Positions 26,701 through 33,729 are shown, counted from the stretch's first letter. The stretch: 43,155 nt of DNA from an uncultured Bacteroidaceae bacterium (GCA_934394435.1 CAKRRN010000020.1:1-43155); one strand, 5' to 3'. Notes: a model not told the origin generated them from the sequence alone. Numbers and translations: made by a program.

Positions 26701-28406
26701 TTTCCGCTGTTTGCTTGTATTTGTCCATGTCCGTTACGCAGGTGCGCATCCAGTCCCATACTGCTCAGATTCCACTTTTCGTAGCTTATAGAGTCAATGC
26801 AAAGTTGAGCCTCCAGGTCTGTTTTTTCCGATAGGAAGTCTGTCCCTCTCCCTTTGGCAGAAGCCTGTGCGGTGAGGTGGTGTAGCTTACTCTGTGGAAG
26901 CCAGTCGCTTACCCTCCAGTCTCGGATAGATATCTTTGTTCTGTACGAAGCCTTGTGCGTGTTGGCAAGCAGGGTCATCCTGAGTCGTCCGTTACGCTGT
27001 GTGGCAAGGGCATTGGCTGTGATGTCTCCTCCTCTTCGCATCTCCGTTGCAGCATGAAGGGTGGTAGAAGGCAGGTTTACCCCTTTTAACCCCAACCAGC
27101 GACGTACACAAGCGAGATTCATCGTATGGATGTCCCACTTGAGTTTTCCCTCAATGCTATCTGTGCAGGACAGGCCGCTCAGCCTGCCCTCTGTTCTTAT
27201 GTCAGCAACGGAGGGTATCGTGAGGGTTAGCGTGTCTATACTCATCTCATCCAGATTCCCATTTGCTGTAGCCAGAAAGTCTGCTCCCAAAGAGGAAAAT
27301 GCCTGGCGAACGTCCTTGGGGAGCGTCTTCCCTGTGGCAGAGATAATGTCCTGCATGGCAAGGTGCCCCTTGCTTCGAAGGCTGAAATGTCCATCCGAGT
27401 GAGGTGAGAAGGCAGAGTAGTCCATATAGACGTTGCCCGTCACCCGACTCTGTGGCGTGGCTATTTTTATGTTTTCAAGCTTCAGCGAATGGTCTGTGCA
27501 GCGAACTTCTGCTGCGAGCGAATCAAGCTTCAGTCCGCACCGCTCTCTCATTGTTCCCTCTCGTAGCGAGCATTCTACCGACAGAGGATCTTGACAAAAG
27601 CATAGGTCTTCTGTAGCCAGACAGAGACTGTCAATCCTGATGTGTGAAGGGTCTATGCCTCCAGAGGCAGACAAGGTGTCGTAGGGCAATTCGTAGAGAA
27701 CAGAATCCGCGTCAAGCGTGACGGTCTTTGCCGTATAGATTCCCTTGCGTAGGTTGGCATAGCCTTGCCTTAAAAGCACTTGCCTTATGCCGCTTTCTAT
27801 CCTGATGCTGTCCTCTGGCATGTGCAGGAGCAGATGGCTTTTGCTGACTTCTGCGTACTGGATGTCAATCTCCCAGAGTGGGACTGACGATTTCGTGGTG
27901 TCTTCTTCCTCGCTTTTGTTTAGTTTGATTTCTATGTCTGAGTCCTGCAACTTGGTTGTTACGGCTGCCACTCTGTGGCTTCTTATGTCGATATTATCCG
28001 CATCCAGATGGAGTGTGCCCACCTTGCCGTCTATGCTTACCGATGAAATCAACTGCTTGCTGTGCACGATTCCTTCGCGTAAATCTACTGCATCCACACC
28101 GATGTCCATGCTTAGCAAGCGAGTCATGTCTAAGTCTACCAGCAGCGAGTTCACATAGAGCAGGGTGTCACCTTCCTGCACGGCGCATACATTACCCAGA
28201 CTTAGGTCCAGTGGAAACTTCAAGCGTACTCTGTCCAGAGTAACTTCTATACCCGTCTTACGCGACAGATAGTCTGACGTAATCCCGACCATCCACCTCT
28301 GTATGGGAGGCAGGTATAGTAGTATGCCGAGCAGAACAGTCACCACGAAAGGGGTGGCCAGTAGTGTCAGTATGGTACGGATTATCCTCTTGCGAGTCTT
28401 CGTCAT
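23742..28406 (-). CDS. tamB: TamB family translocation/assembly protein
   Basis: 1554 residues with one N-terminal membrane anchor (about 13-32, ILTLLATPFVVTVLLG) and basic residues before it. A very long body of beta-rich repeats with low sequence complexity follows, ending in the conserved DUF490/TamB domain (about 1100-1480, with VTMLVTGMYM, SVDLSFGIE and SFRKRFWGNRISLILGGKV). TamB-like proteins form a hydrophobic groove spanning the periplasm and probably carry phospholipids to the outer membrane. Length fits Bacteroidetes TamB (about 1400-1700). It is first in the operon with tamL. Confidence 0.92.
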   Translation of the reverse strand: MTKTRKRIIRTILTLLATPFVVTVLLGILLYLPPIQRWMVGITSDYLSRKTGIEVTLDRVRLKFPLDLSLGNVCAVQEGDTLLYVNSLLVDLDMTRLLSMDIGVDAVDLREGIVHSKQLISSVSIDGKVGTLHLDADNIDIRSHRVAAVTTKLQDSDIEIKLNKSEEEDTTKSSVPLWEIDIQYAEVSKSHLLLHMPEDSIRIESGIRQVLLRQGYANLRKGIYTAKTVTLDADSVLYELPYDTLSASGGIDPSHIRIDSLCLATEDLCFCQDPLSVECSLREGTMRERCGLKLDSLAAEVRCTDHSLKLENIKIATPQSRVTGNVYMDYSAFSPHSDGHFSLRSKGHLAMQDIISATGKTLPKDVRQAFSSLGADFLATANGNLDEMSIDTLTLTIPSVADIRTEGRLSGLSCTDSIEGKLKWDIHTMNLACVRRWLGLKGVNLPSTTLHAATEMRRGGDITANALATQRNGRLRMTLLANTHKASYRTKISIRDWRVSDWLPQSKLHHLTAQASAKGRGTDFLSEKTDLEAQLCIDSISYEKWNLSSMGLDAHLRNGHGQIQANSGNQILDLLAQADVHIKKRKLESSSFSMDLNSIDLYALHLAKDTMKASMKMHIEGSSDLRQTHTLNAQADHITLALKDTTFHPVELGARLRLSPDSIMAEAAAGDLELSIRSPHGADSLVTYGKQLLKEIRIEADSLHLDQKKLQAMLPTLQVHLLCGTRNPVNNIFRSAVGYSFDQLHLDLNSSPEDGLRGDGHLYTLNTGAILLDTIQWDIVQEPEGVAFKSRIRNGKKNRVVSFESSLQARLTATGTSVHLDFIDAKGKKGVDLGMEANITPEGIRMHITPLNPIIAYRRFTLNENNYVEYSREGRLLALVDLLADDGTGLKLYSTPNEDALQDLSLSMNNINMAELTSVMPYAPQLGGLLHGDIHYMQADSATTVSADIGIHKFTYEGTSMGDMGVNAIYFPNSDGSHHVDAIVTQDDNEIAMLAGTYWKQGGEGQIDAEATLESLPLSLANAFLPDGTIRLTGATSGSLSVTGNISNPILTGALATESMHVLADDYSIDLTIPDDTLSINKSHLSLDHIKAYAAGNSPLTLNGSMDFSNLDHIRLSIDIAAKNYKLIDAPQSHTALAYGKVYVDMNARAWGTLDDLKVRGRLAVLGNTDVTYVLRDSPITVQDQLSDIVTFSDFSDTTQVQTVIKHKQSVDALMVLSVEQAAQVHCLLSEDGSDYVNLQGGGDLTLTYDLDNGIRLYGRYTIEQGVMRYSLMAIPLNDFNIQSGSYVEFTGDTSNPTLGISASERVKASVTENNVPRNVAFDVGLSLSQTLANMGLTFTLEAPEDMTVQNELSAMSPEDRGRVAVTMLVTGMYMTDNFNIKSGFSYANTLNAYLQSAINNITGQALSTVDLSFGIENSTTETGGTTTDYSFSFRKRFWGNRISLILGGKVSSGNEAQNNGQTIIDNVSLEYKLDNGASRYVRLFYDRNYQSMIEGELTEMGVGLVLRRRTNRLRDLFRFRRNEEEINMQKQMLKQSNIIATPQDTITAKKENP

Positions 28407-28443
28407 TTGTGGTCAGTCGGGGCTTATTATAATAATGTGGGGA

Positions 28444-28451
28444 CAAAATTA
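28444..28451 (-). promoter_or_regulatory. -7 box for tamB-tamL
   Basis: TAATTTTG on the minus strand, about 40 bases before the tamB ATG. The -33 element is weak. Confidence 0.4.
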
Positions 28452-28472
28452 ACAAAAAGCAGGCATTGGGGC

Positions 28473-28503
28473 ATTGTGAAGGACGCAAAAAAGCGTAAGT
28501 TTG
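28473..28503 (+). promoter_or_regulatory. Promoter of the cyclophilin lipoprotein gene
   Basis: ATTG (28473-28476), 19 bases, TAAGTTTG (28496-28503), ending 22 bases before the ATG and divergent from tamB. Confidence 0.6.
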
Positions 28504-28525
28504 CAGCGCGAAAAATAAATATGGT

Positions 28526-29230
28526 ATGAAGAAAAGTACATTTGGAATAATTCTTTTGCTCATTGTGCTGGCTGTGTCGGGGTGTTCTGATAAGAAACGT
28601 GATGCTATCGGACATACTGAAGTGGTGTTGGAGACCAGCATGGGTAAGATAACCCTACGTCTTTATGATGACACCCCCCTGCATCGCGATAACTTTGTAC
28701 GTATGGCTCGCATGGGTGCCTACGATGGTATTGTCTGGAATCGTATTGTCGCCAACTCCACCATCCAGAGCGGTGACCCTCTGTTGCGTGCTGATGGGGG
28801 AAAGCCTACGGTAGATCCTTCGCTGGCTGACAAAACCATAAAGGCCGAGATCCACTACCCACGACATTTCCACAAGGCTGGTGCTCTGGCAATGGCTCGT
28901 CAGCCTGATGAAATCAATCCTGACAGGGAAAGTAGTGCGACGCAGTTCTATATCGTTACAGGTCAAGTCTATACGCCTGTCAAACTGGCAGAGCTGCATC
29001 AGTTTATGATGGATGCAGATACGTTGCATACAGTACCGCCCATTCCTGCAGCTCTGAAGAAAATCTATACAACCACAGGAGGTGCTCCTCATTTGGATGG
29101 TGCCTATACGGTCTTTGGTGAGGTCGTTGATGGTATGAAGGTCGTAGAGGCTATCGGCAAGGTGGCTTGCGACGAGCACGAACGTCCGCTCAAGCAGGTC
29201 GTAATCAAACGAGTTACGGTCAAGGATTAG
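28526..29230 (+). CDS. Cyclophilin-type peptidyl-prolyl isomerase lipoprotein
   Basis: 234 residues with a lipobox (AVSGC, Cys20). The cyclophilin fold starts at EVVLETSMGKITLRLYDDTP. The catalytic-Arg region reads WNRIVANSTIQSGDP (standard FHRII..FMIQGGDP), so the Arg is kept and the Phe-His pair is replaced by Trp-Asn. The SSATQFYIVTG strand and the C-terminal DGAYTVFGEVVDGMKVVEAI match the family. It probably helps fold proteins in the periplasm. Its stop codon overlaps that of the convergent pseudouridine synthase gene (TTAG, 29227-29230). Confidence 0.9.
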   Translation: MKKSTFGIILLLIVLAVSGCSDKKRDAIGHTEVVLETSMGKITLRLYDDTPLHRDNFVRMARMGAYDGIVWNRIVANSTIQSGDPLLRADGGKPTVDPSLADKTIKAEIHYPRHFHKAGALAMARQPDEINPDRESSATQFYIVTGQVYTPVKLAELHQFMMDADTLHTVPPIPAALKKIYTTTGGAPHLDGAYTVFGEVVDGMKVVEAIGKVACDEHERPLKQVVIKRVTVKD

Positions 29231-29919
29231 AGGTTGGGCTTGTCGAGTGCCGGGATGAAGCTCTCCCACAGACGGTCTTTTGGCAGCGGAGCCTTTATGC
29301 TTAGCATTTCGTGCTTCACGGGATGCTCCAGTTCCAATTGGTACGCATGTAGGCAAATGCTTCCATCAGGGTTGCTTCGTGGTGCTCCGTACTTCAAGTC
29401 TCCTTTGATGGGGCACCCCATGGCTGCCAGTTGACATCTAATCTGGTGATGGCGTCCTGTGTGGAGATGTATTTCAAGCAGGAAGTAGCGTTCCGATACA
29501 CCTGCCAGACGATAGTCCAGGATGGCTTTCTTAGCTCCAGGCACTTCTCTCTCATACGCCCTTGCCGTATTCGTCTTTTCATTTCTTGTCAGCCAATGGG
29601 TAAGCGTTCCCTCGCTCTGCTTGGGACGCGAACAGACGATTGCCAGATAGGTCTTCCGTACTCGCTCATGGGTGGAAAACATATTGTTGAGTCTGGGCAG
29701 TGCCTTGCTTGTCTTGGCAAATAATACCACGCCACTCACGGGACGGTCCAGACGGTGTATCACCCCCAGATACACATTGCCTGGTTTGGAATACTTCTCT
29801 TTCAGATATTGTTTTATCATTTCAGAGAGAGGCGTATCGCCCGTTTTGTCTCCCTGTACGATTTCGCCCGAGTGCTTGTTTACCACGATGATGTGGTTAT
29901 CTTCGTATAAGACTTCCAT
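29227..29919 (-). CDS. RluA-family 23S rRNA/tRNA pseudouridine synthase
   Basis: The start is set at ATG 29919 (MEVLYEDNHIIVVNK), the usual family N-terminus; a further upstream in-frame ATG at 29958 lies in a hairpin arm. The protein has 230 residues. The catalytic Asp is in GVIHRLDRPVSG and the RluA-type C-terminal block in HLHTGRHHQIRCQLAAMGCPI. No S4 domain is present, so it resembles the short RluA/TruC branch. The exact RNA target cannot be assigned. It lies downstream of fabG with a hairpin between them. Confidence 0.9.
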   Translation of the reverse strand: MEVLYEDNHIIVVNKHSGEIVQGDKTGDTPLSEMIKQYLKEKYSKPGNVYLGVIHRLDRPVSGVVLFAKTSKALPRLNNMFSTHERVRKTYLAIVCSRPKQSEGTLTHWLTRNEKTNTARAYEREVPGAKKAILDYRLAGVSERYFLLEIHLHTGRHHQIRCQLAAMGCPIKGDLKYGAPRSNPDGSICLHAYQLELEHPVKHEMLSIKAPLPKDRLWESFIPALDKPNL

Positions 29920-29946
29920 CAGTATGTCTTTTTCTTCTAACAACAG

Positions 29947-29984
29947 TTCGCCCAGCATACAGTCGGTGGTGTGTGCTGGGCGAA
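29947..29984. terminator. Perfect 11-bp hairpin between fabG and the pseudouridine synthase gene
   Basis: TTCGCCCAGCA (29947-29957) pairs with TGCTGGGCGAA (29974-29984), 16-base loop. It is GC-rich and 17 bases past the fabG stop. There is no long U tract on the minus strand. Confidence 0.5.
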
Positions 29985-30001
29985 TGGTTTGATGTCTTTT
30001 C

Positions 30002-30760
30002 TTACATGTTCATTCCACCGTCTACCTGGATGACCTGACCAGATACGTAGCTGCTCATGTCGCTGGCGAGGAAGGTTGCCACGTTGGCAATATCCTCCAC
30101 CTGTCCACCGCGGCGCAGGGGTATCTTCTTCTTCCATTCCTGACGAACTTCATCGGGCAGGGCTGCTGTCATGGCTGTCTCAATAAAGCCAGGAGCAATG
30201 GCATTGGCGCGTATGCCCTTCGGACCCATCTCCTGAGCCACACTCTTGGCAAGGGCTATCAGACCTGCCTTGCTGGCAGCATAGTTGGCTTGACCAGCAT
30301 TGCCGTGTACACCTACCACGCTCGCCATATTGATAATGGAACCACCGCGCTGGCGCATCATAATGGGCACACATGCGTGAATGAAGTTGAATGCGCTCTT
30401 GAGGTTTACGTTGATGACAGCGTCCCACTGAGCCTCGCTCATGCGCAACATCAGACCGTCCTTGGTGATGCCTGCGTTGTTGACCAATATGTCGATGCTA
30501 CCGAAGTCTTCGCGTATCTGTTTCACTACGTTTTCTGTTTCTGCAAAGTCTGCTGCATTGCCTGCGTATGCACGGCAGGTCACGCCGACTGCCTCTATTT
30601 CCTTGCGTGTAGCTTCCAGTCCGGCAGCCATGTCGTCATTCAGTACAAGGTCTGTAAATGCAATGTTTGCACCTTCTGAAGCGAACTTCAGGGCAATAGC
30701 CTTTCCGATTCCTCGTGCCGCACCCGTTATCAGCGCGGTCTTTCCTGTTAGTAATCCCAT
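30002..30760 (-). CDS. fabG: 3-oxoacyl-[acyl-carrier-protein] reductase
   Basis: 252 residues, a classical short-chain dehydrogenase. The NADP-binding TGAARGIGKAIALKF is at residues 11-25, the NNAG motif lies around 92, and catalytic Ser-Tyr-Lys are in MASVVG and YAASKAG. The C-terminal VDGGMNM is the FabG ending. It reduces 3-oxoacyl-ACP in cytoplasmic fatty-acid elongation. Other SDRs share the core, but the full-length match and the C-terminus favour FabG. The TetR-type gene lies 149 bases upstream on the same strand with no promoter visible between, so it may control or be co-transcribed with fabG. Confidence 0.92.
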   Translation of the reverse strand: MGLLTGKTALITGAARGIGKAIALKFASEGANIAFTDLVLNDDMAAGLEATRKEIEAVGVTCRAYAGNAADFAETENVVKQIREDFGSIDILVNNAGITKDGLMLRMSEAQWDAVINVNLKSAFNFIHACVPIMMRQRGGSIINMASVVGVHGNAGQANYAASKAGLIALAKSVAQEMGPKGIRANAIAPGFIETAMTAALPDEVRQEWKKKIPLRRGGQVEDIANVATFLASDMSSYVSGQVIQVDGGMNM

Positions 30761-30909
30761 ATTATTGTAATATATGTATTATGTAAATGATTCGTTGTCG
30801 AACGGTTGTCTTAGTCTCTTTTGGGAGATGGGGGGAGATAGGGGTTGACTCCCTCTTGTGTAGGGTAGATAGGAGTGGGGGTGCCAGACTGTTCTCCTCT
30901 CCTTTCTCC

Positions 30910-31521
30910 TTACAGATAATAGTTGATGTGTTGTCTGTCTGGTTTTGCCAGTGCCTTGTGGATGAGCTTCTGTACGATGCCTCGGCTCATACCGCTGGGC
31001 AGTCCCTGTGCCAGACGTCCGTAGATGTAGGGTATCTCCAGACCTTTCACACTGAAGTGCAGTATATTGGCGCACAATGGAATGCTGTCAATCTCGAATT
31101 TCCCGTTGCGTACTCCCTCCGTCATAATGGCATTGAAGAGCTTGAGCTCTGTGTGGTCGAAATTCTTTCTTACCTTCTCCACCATGATGATGTTGCGGAA
31201 GAACTCCGCTCTGAGGTTGCCGTTGCGCTGCACAGCTTCCTTAATCATATTGAGATGAGTATAGACGATTTCCACCAGCTTGTCTTCAGGTTCCATGTTC
31301 TGCTTGGCCACCTCGTTCATGCGTTCAGAGAGTCGTTCCAGTTCACCCTCAATGACAGCCCAGTAGATCTCCTCCTTATTTTTAAAATAGGTGTAGAGCG
31401 TGCGGCGTCCTTTTCCCGAGGTCACAGCTATGTCGTTCATTGTGGTGTCTTCAAGTCCTTGCTTGGCAAAGAGCTGTCTTGCCACGTCCACCAATTTCTC
31501 TCTGGTCTTTGTTGCTGCCAT
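30910..31521 (-). CDS. TetR/AcrR family transcriptional regulator
   Basis: 203 residues. The N-terminal helix-turn-helix (about 8-53) contains TREKLVDVARQLFAKQG and TTMNDIAVTSGKGRRTLYTY, with the family's YFKNKEEIY end. The C-terminal ligand-binding helices are not diagnostic. Its place directly upstream of fabG suggests control of fatty-acid synthesis by an acyl ligand (FabR-like logic), as inference. The promoter carries an inverted repeat that may be its own operator. Confidence 0.9.
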   Translation of the reverse strand: MAATKTREKLVDVARQLFAKQGLEDTTMNDIAVTSGKGRRTLYTYFKNKEEIYWAVIEGELERLSERMNEVAKQNMEPEDKLVEIVYTHLNMIKEAVQRNGNLRAEFFRNIIMVEKVRKNFDHTELKLFNAIMTEGVRNGKFEIDSIPLCANILHFSVKGLEIPYIYGRLAQGLPSGMSRGIVQKLIHKALAKPDRQHINYYL

Positions 31522-31620
31522 TTTGTTGCTTCTTTTGAATGGTTGCCTTTCTCAAATCTCTCCTTCGACGGGCAAAGCCTGTGAACTGATGCTTGCCGGT
31601 CTGCTGATTCTTTCTATCTG

Positions 31621-31652
31621 CAAAGTTAGCACAAAATGCCCTTATTGTGCAA
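31621..31652 (-). promoter_or_regulatory. TetR gene promoter with candidate operator
   Basis: On the minus strand TAACTTTG (31621-31628) is the -7 box and TTG (31650-31652) the -33 element, 21 bases apart. Between them lies GCACAA (31629-31634), 10 bases, TTGTGC (31645-31650). A third half-site GCACAA is at 31671-31676. Confidence 0.5.
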
Positions 31653-31741
31653 TAAAGTATCGTTAAAAATGCACAAGATGTCTGTGAGTGTGCCGTGAAG
31701 TGTGGAAAAATATACGTTGTGTGAAAAAAGTTATCGAAATG

Positions 31742-31773
31742 TTTGGCTGGTATTGAGTAAAGCTGTACCTTTG
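31742..31773 (+). promoter_or_regulatory. Promoter of the initiator tRNA gene
   Basis: TTTG (31742-31745), 20 bases, TACCTTTG (31766-31773): an exact consensus, 23 bases before the tRNA. Confidence 0.8.
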
Positions 31774-31796
31774 CACTCGCAATTCGGAAATAACAT

Positions 31797-31869
31797 CGCG
31801 GGGTGGAGCAGTTGGTAGCTCGCCAGGCTCATAACCTGGAGGTCGCCCGTTCGAGTCGGACCCCCGCAA
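31797..31869 (+). tRNA. tRNA-Met (CAT), initiator type
   Basis: 73 bases. The acceptor stem is CGCGGGG with CCCCGCA, with a C1-A72 mismatch, the hallmark of bacterial initiator tRNA. The D arm contains AGCAGTTGGTAGCT. The anticodon loop CTCATAA sits on the stem CCAGG/CCTGG. T loop TTCGAGT is on a 5-bp stem with one C-A mismatch. The 3' CCA is not encoded. Only two of the usual three G-C pairs flank the anticodon loop, but C1-A72 still favours the initiator. Confidence 0.9.
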
Positions 31870-31878
31870 CACAGTAAG

Positions 31879-31906
31879 AAGACAAGCTTAACGGTTTGTC
31901 TTTTTT
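31879..31906 (+). terminator. Terminator of the initiator tRNA
   Basis: AAGACAA (31879-31885) pairs with TTGTCTT (31896-31902), overlapping a run of seven T that ends at 31906. Confidence 0.65.
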
Positions 31907-31937
31907 CGTTTCTATAGGAGGCTTGGGCGATAGTGCC

Positions 31938-31981
31938 TCGCTTCTGGCTCGAATCTCGAATGCACCCCGAGCGCATCCCGA
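31938..31981 (+). repeat. Short direct repeat with CCCGA-RCGCATCCCGA core, copy 2
   Basis: Same orientation as 15841-15881, although the neighbouring modular repeat is inverted between the two places. Confidence 0.5.
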
Positions 31982-32040
31982 TGTTGTAACATGGCTCAAC
32001 ATTTGGAGCCTGGATCGTGTGGGTATTCAAAAATTGGCAT

Positions 32041-32118
32041 CCTAAGATACTTCCTCAAGTATCCTAAGATACTTTGCCAAGTATCCTATATTACTTTGCC
32101 AAGTATCTTAAGATACTT
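32041..32118 (+). repeat. Tandem palindrome array B, 22-base period
   Basis: Units of 18 bases, AAGTATCYTAAGATACTT (one degenerate), at 32057-32074, 32079-32096 and 32101-32118, plus a partial first unit at 32041-32052, separated by 4-base linkers CCTC or TGCC. The last unit is a perfect 18-base palindrome. Confidence 0.75.
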
Positions 32119-32167
32119 TATTTCGGTGTCTTTTGGGCTCAGCCGATTCTATCCATCTTATGAAACG

Positions 32168-32425
32168 ACAATAGTGGACCATAATAGCCCTTTTCTTTTT
32201 TCCTAACTGGGAAAATATTTTTCTCCAACTAGGAAAATAAATTGAGCCGTTTCGTATGGACCTTATTATTATATCCTTTGTACAGACAAGCAAGCTGGCT
32301 TATAAGTACAGGTTATGTCTGTGATATGTCTGTGATTTCACTTCCGATGCTCCCCTTGGTTTATCGGGTGAGCCGTGATTTGTGTCCGAAATATTCCTCT
32401 CGCTGATTTATCAAGTGAACTGAGG
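32168..32425 (-). repeat. Modular intergenic repeat, copy B (inverted, with a duplicated module)
   Basis: Reverse-complement counterpart of 15291-15490. The GTAC...GTAC hairpin, ATAATAATAAG, and paired CCYAGTTRG boxes are all kept. The CAC-N4-ATAAAYCA module of about 48 bases is present twice here and once in copy A. Confidence 0.7.
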
Positions 32426-32653
32426 CTTGTTGAACTTGGCGAAAATGTTTTGTATGCTTCCGTAGTCATTCCGTATTTTTCTCGTATTTCTTCAGCTTGG
32501 ATTTCTTTTCCGCTCAAGAACTACCTATTTTTGTGATTGAAAGATCTGGCAGATTCTTCAGACAGATCGTTAGAGCGTTAAACAAACTGTATCTTCAATG
32601 GAAAAAAAAGTCTCTCAGCTCCGTCCTGTTTTCAACAAACGTTTTCTTTGTAT

Positions 32654-32763
32654 TCGTTTCCGTATCGTTTCCGTATCGTTTCCGTATCGTTTCCGTATCG
32701 TTCTCCTATCGTTCTCCTATCATTCTCCTATCGTTCTCCTATCGTTCTCCTATCAAGCTCCTA
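32654..32763 (+). repeat. 11-base minisatellite, 10 units
   Basis: Four copies of TCGTTTCCGTA, then five of TCGTTCTCCTA (one with A for G), then TCAAGCTCCTA. The following bases (GGAAAACGATATGAAACGG) are complementary to the first unit type. Confidence 0.85.
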
Positions 32764-32845
32764 TCACGAAGCGGAAAACGATATGAAACGGAACGATAGA
32801 TGAACAGACGAAGTTGGGTGAAACAAAAAATCACAGTCTATCAAG

Positions 32846-32868
32846 GTTTATCCCAAATCGGTCATTAG
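32846..32868 (+). repeat. TTTATCC...AATCGGTCATTAG repeat, copy 1
   Basis: Shares AATCGGTCATTAG and the preceding GTTTATCCC with copies at 33799-33821 (same strand) and 33987-34008 (opposite strand). Confidence 0.6.
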
Positions 32869-32980
32869 GACTTGGATTTACATAGGTTGTGAATGTAGAA
32901 ACTCGAATATTGTGCAAAATTCTATGGAAAAGATATTTTTTTTTCTTGTGGTAAAAGAAACCTATGTGGTGAAAAAAGGT

Positions 32981-32988
32981 TAAATTTG
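32981..32988 (+). promoter_or_regulatory. -7 box for the small secreted protein gene
   Basis: TAAATTTG, 36 bases before the ATG at 33025. No good -33 TTTG at the usual distance. Confidence 0.45.
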
Positions 32989-33024
32989 CATCTAGTTGTA
33001 TTCGCAAATTTTAACTCAAGCTCT

Positions 33025-33363
33025 ATGCGAGAAAAATTTTTTGTCTTAAAGGTGTTCGTCGCCATGTTCCTTATGTGTTTGTTGGGCTGGGAGTCAGCAA
33101 AGTCTAAGGAACTGTGGTATAAACGCGACTATTACGTAGGAAATTACAGTGGAGGAGAAGGGAATGAAAAGTATCTCTCGACCAAAGCCATGGCAAATGC
33201 CACTATCGTACACAGCGATGGTTCGGCAACTGCTCTTCGCCTTGTGGAGGCAGATTCTTCGACCGATGACTCACGCATATATAACCTGCAGGGTATAGAG
33301 CAGAAGGATGACACCCATCAGCATGGTATCTACATCAAGGGTGGACGCAAATATGTGAAATAA
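33025..33363 (+). CDS. Small secreted protein with Prevotella-type C-terminal tail
   Basis: The start is set at ATG 33025 (MREKFFVLKVFVAMFLMCLLG), which begins a clear Sec signal peptide of about 26 residues; 13 more in-frame codons precede it and overlap the -7 box. The mature part is about 85 residues. A short aromatic-rich N-terminal part (ELWYKRDYYVGNYSGGEG) leads to a tail SRIYNLQGIEQ...HGIYIKGGRKYVK. That tail matches the 'VYNLNGQRV...KGLYIVNGKKVVVK' ending of many Prevotella surface proteins, a short C-terminal beta-domain thought to be a sorting or anchoring remnant. So this gene is a tail with almost no passenger. Function unknown. Confidence 0.6.
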   Translation: MREKFFVLKVFVAMFLMCLLGWESAKSKELWYKRDYYVGNYSGGEGNEKYLSTKAMANATIVHSDGSATALRLVEADSSTDDSRIYNLQGIEQKDDTHQHGIYIKGGRKYVK

Positions 33364-33429
33364 GCCTGCGGAGTGGTGACAGAAAGAGAATACAGTAAAT
33401 AATAAGTAGAATTATTAAATAAAAAAAAC

Positions 33430-33594
33430 ATGAAAAAGAAGCAGTATTTGGCACCTGCCATGCAGCAGGTGGATGTGGAACTTCAAACCATCTTGGCTAC
33501 CTCTGCGCCAGTAATAAAAGGAACGACAGAAGGTGGAGGAGATCTTGAATTTGGTGGTGAAACAGATCCTGGAAAAACGTATAATCCATCGTAA
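33430..33594 (+). CDS. 54-residue short peptide of a Prevotella/Bacteroides family
   Basis: The ATG at 33430 follows an A-rich stretch. The product starts MKKKQYLAPAMQQVDVE, continues LQTILATS, and then is rich in Gly, Glu, Asp, Thr and Pro (GGGDLEFGGETDPGK) to a stop at 33594. Many Prevotella and Bacteroides genomes carry short proteins of this layout: MKKx-Y-x-x-P-x-(M/I), a hydrophobic ET-LAxS stretch, then a low-complexity Gly/Asp-rich end. They have no established function. The leader-like N-terminus with Ala/Ser before a Gly-rich core resembles peptide precursors, but no modifying enzyme or exporter gene is near. It lies 66 bases after the small secreted protein gene and is followed by a strong terminator. 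Confidence 0.6.
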   Translation: MKKKQYLAPAMQQVDVELQTILATSAPVIKGTTEGGGDLEFGGETDPGKTYNPS

Positions 33595-33729
33595 GGAAAC
33601 TATAGGAAACAAATCGCATCATATCCAATTGGCTTGATTGCCGATTGGGGATGGTTAGACAAGAGGATGTGTCAAGACTTAATTATTGAAATATGAACTT
33701 GTAATTTGAACTTTGAGCATCCTAAAAGG

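Larger units (their letters stand above)
31870..33024. other. 1.15-kb gene-free, repeat-rich interval after the tRNA
   Basis: It contains, in order: the tRNA terminator, the short direct repeat copy 2, tandem palindrome array B, modular repeat copy B (reverse), an 11-base minisatellite, the first copy of a CCAAATCGGTCATTAG repeat, and the promoter of the next small gene. The 100-codon open frame at 32497-32799 is produced by the minisatellite and is not accepted as a gene. Confidence 0.6.

Noticed and set aside
32041..32118. Possible CRISPR array (also at 42901-42962 and 32654-32763)
   Set aside because: Linkers are 4 bases or none, units are 11-18 bases, spacers are not unique, and no cas gene is present.
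32497..32799. 100-codon open frame rich in Phe, Ser, Tyr and Arg
   Set aside because: Its repetitive protein is produced by the 11-base minisatellite; no family features and no promoter.
31797..33024. tRNA-integrated mobile island
   Set aside because: No integrase gene and no second copy of the tRNA 3' end was seen in the window.
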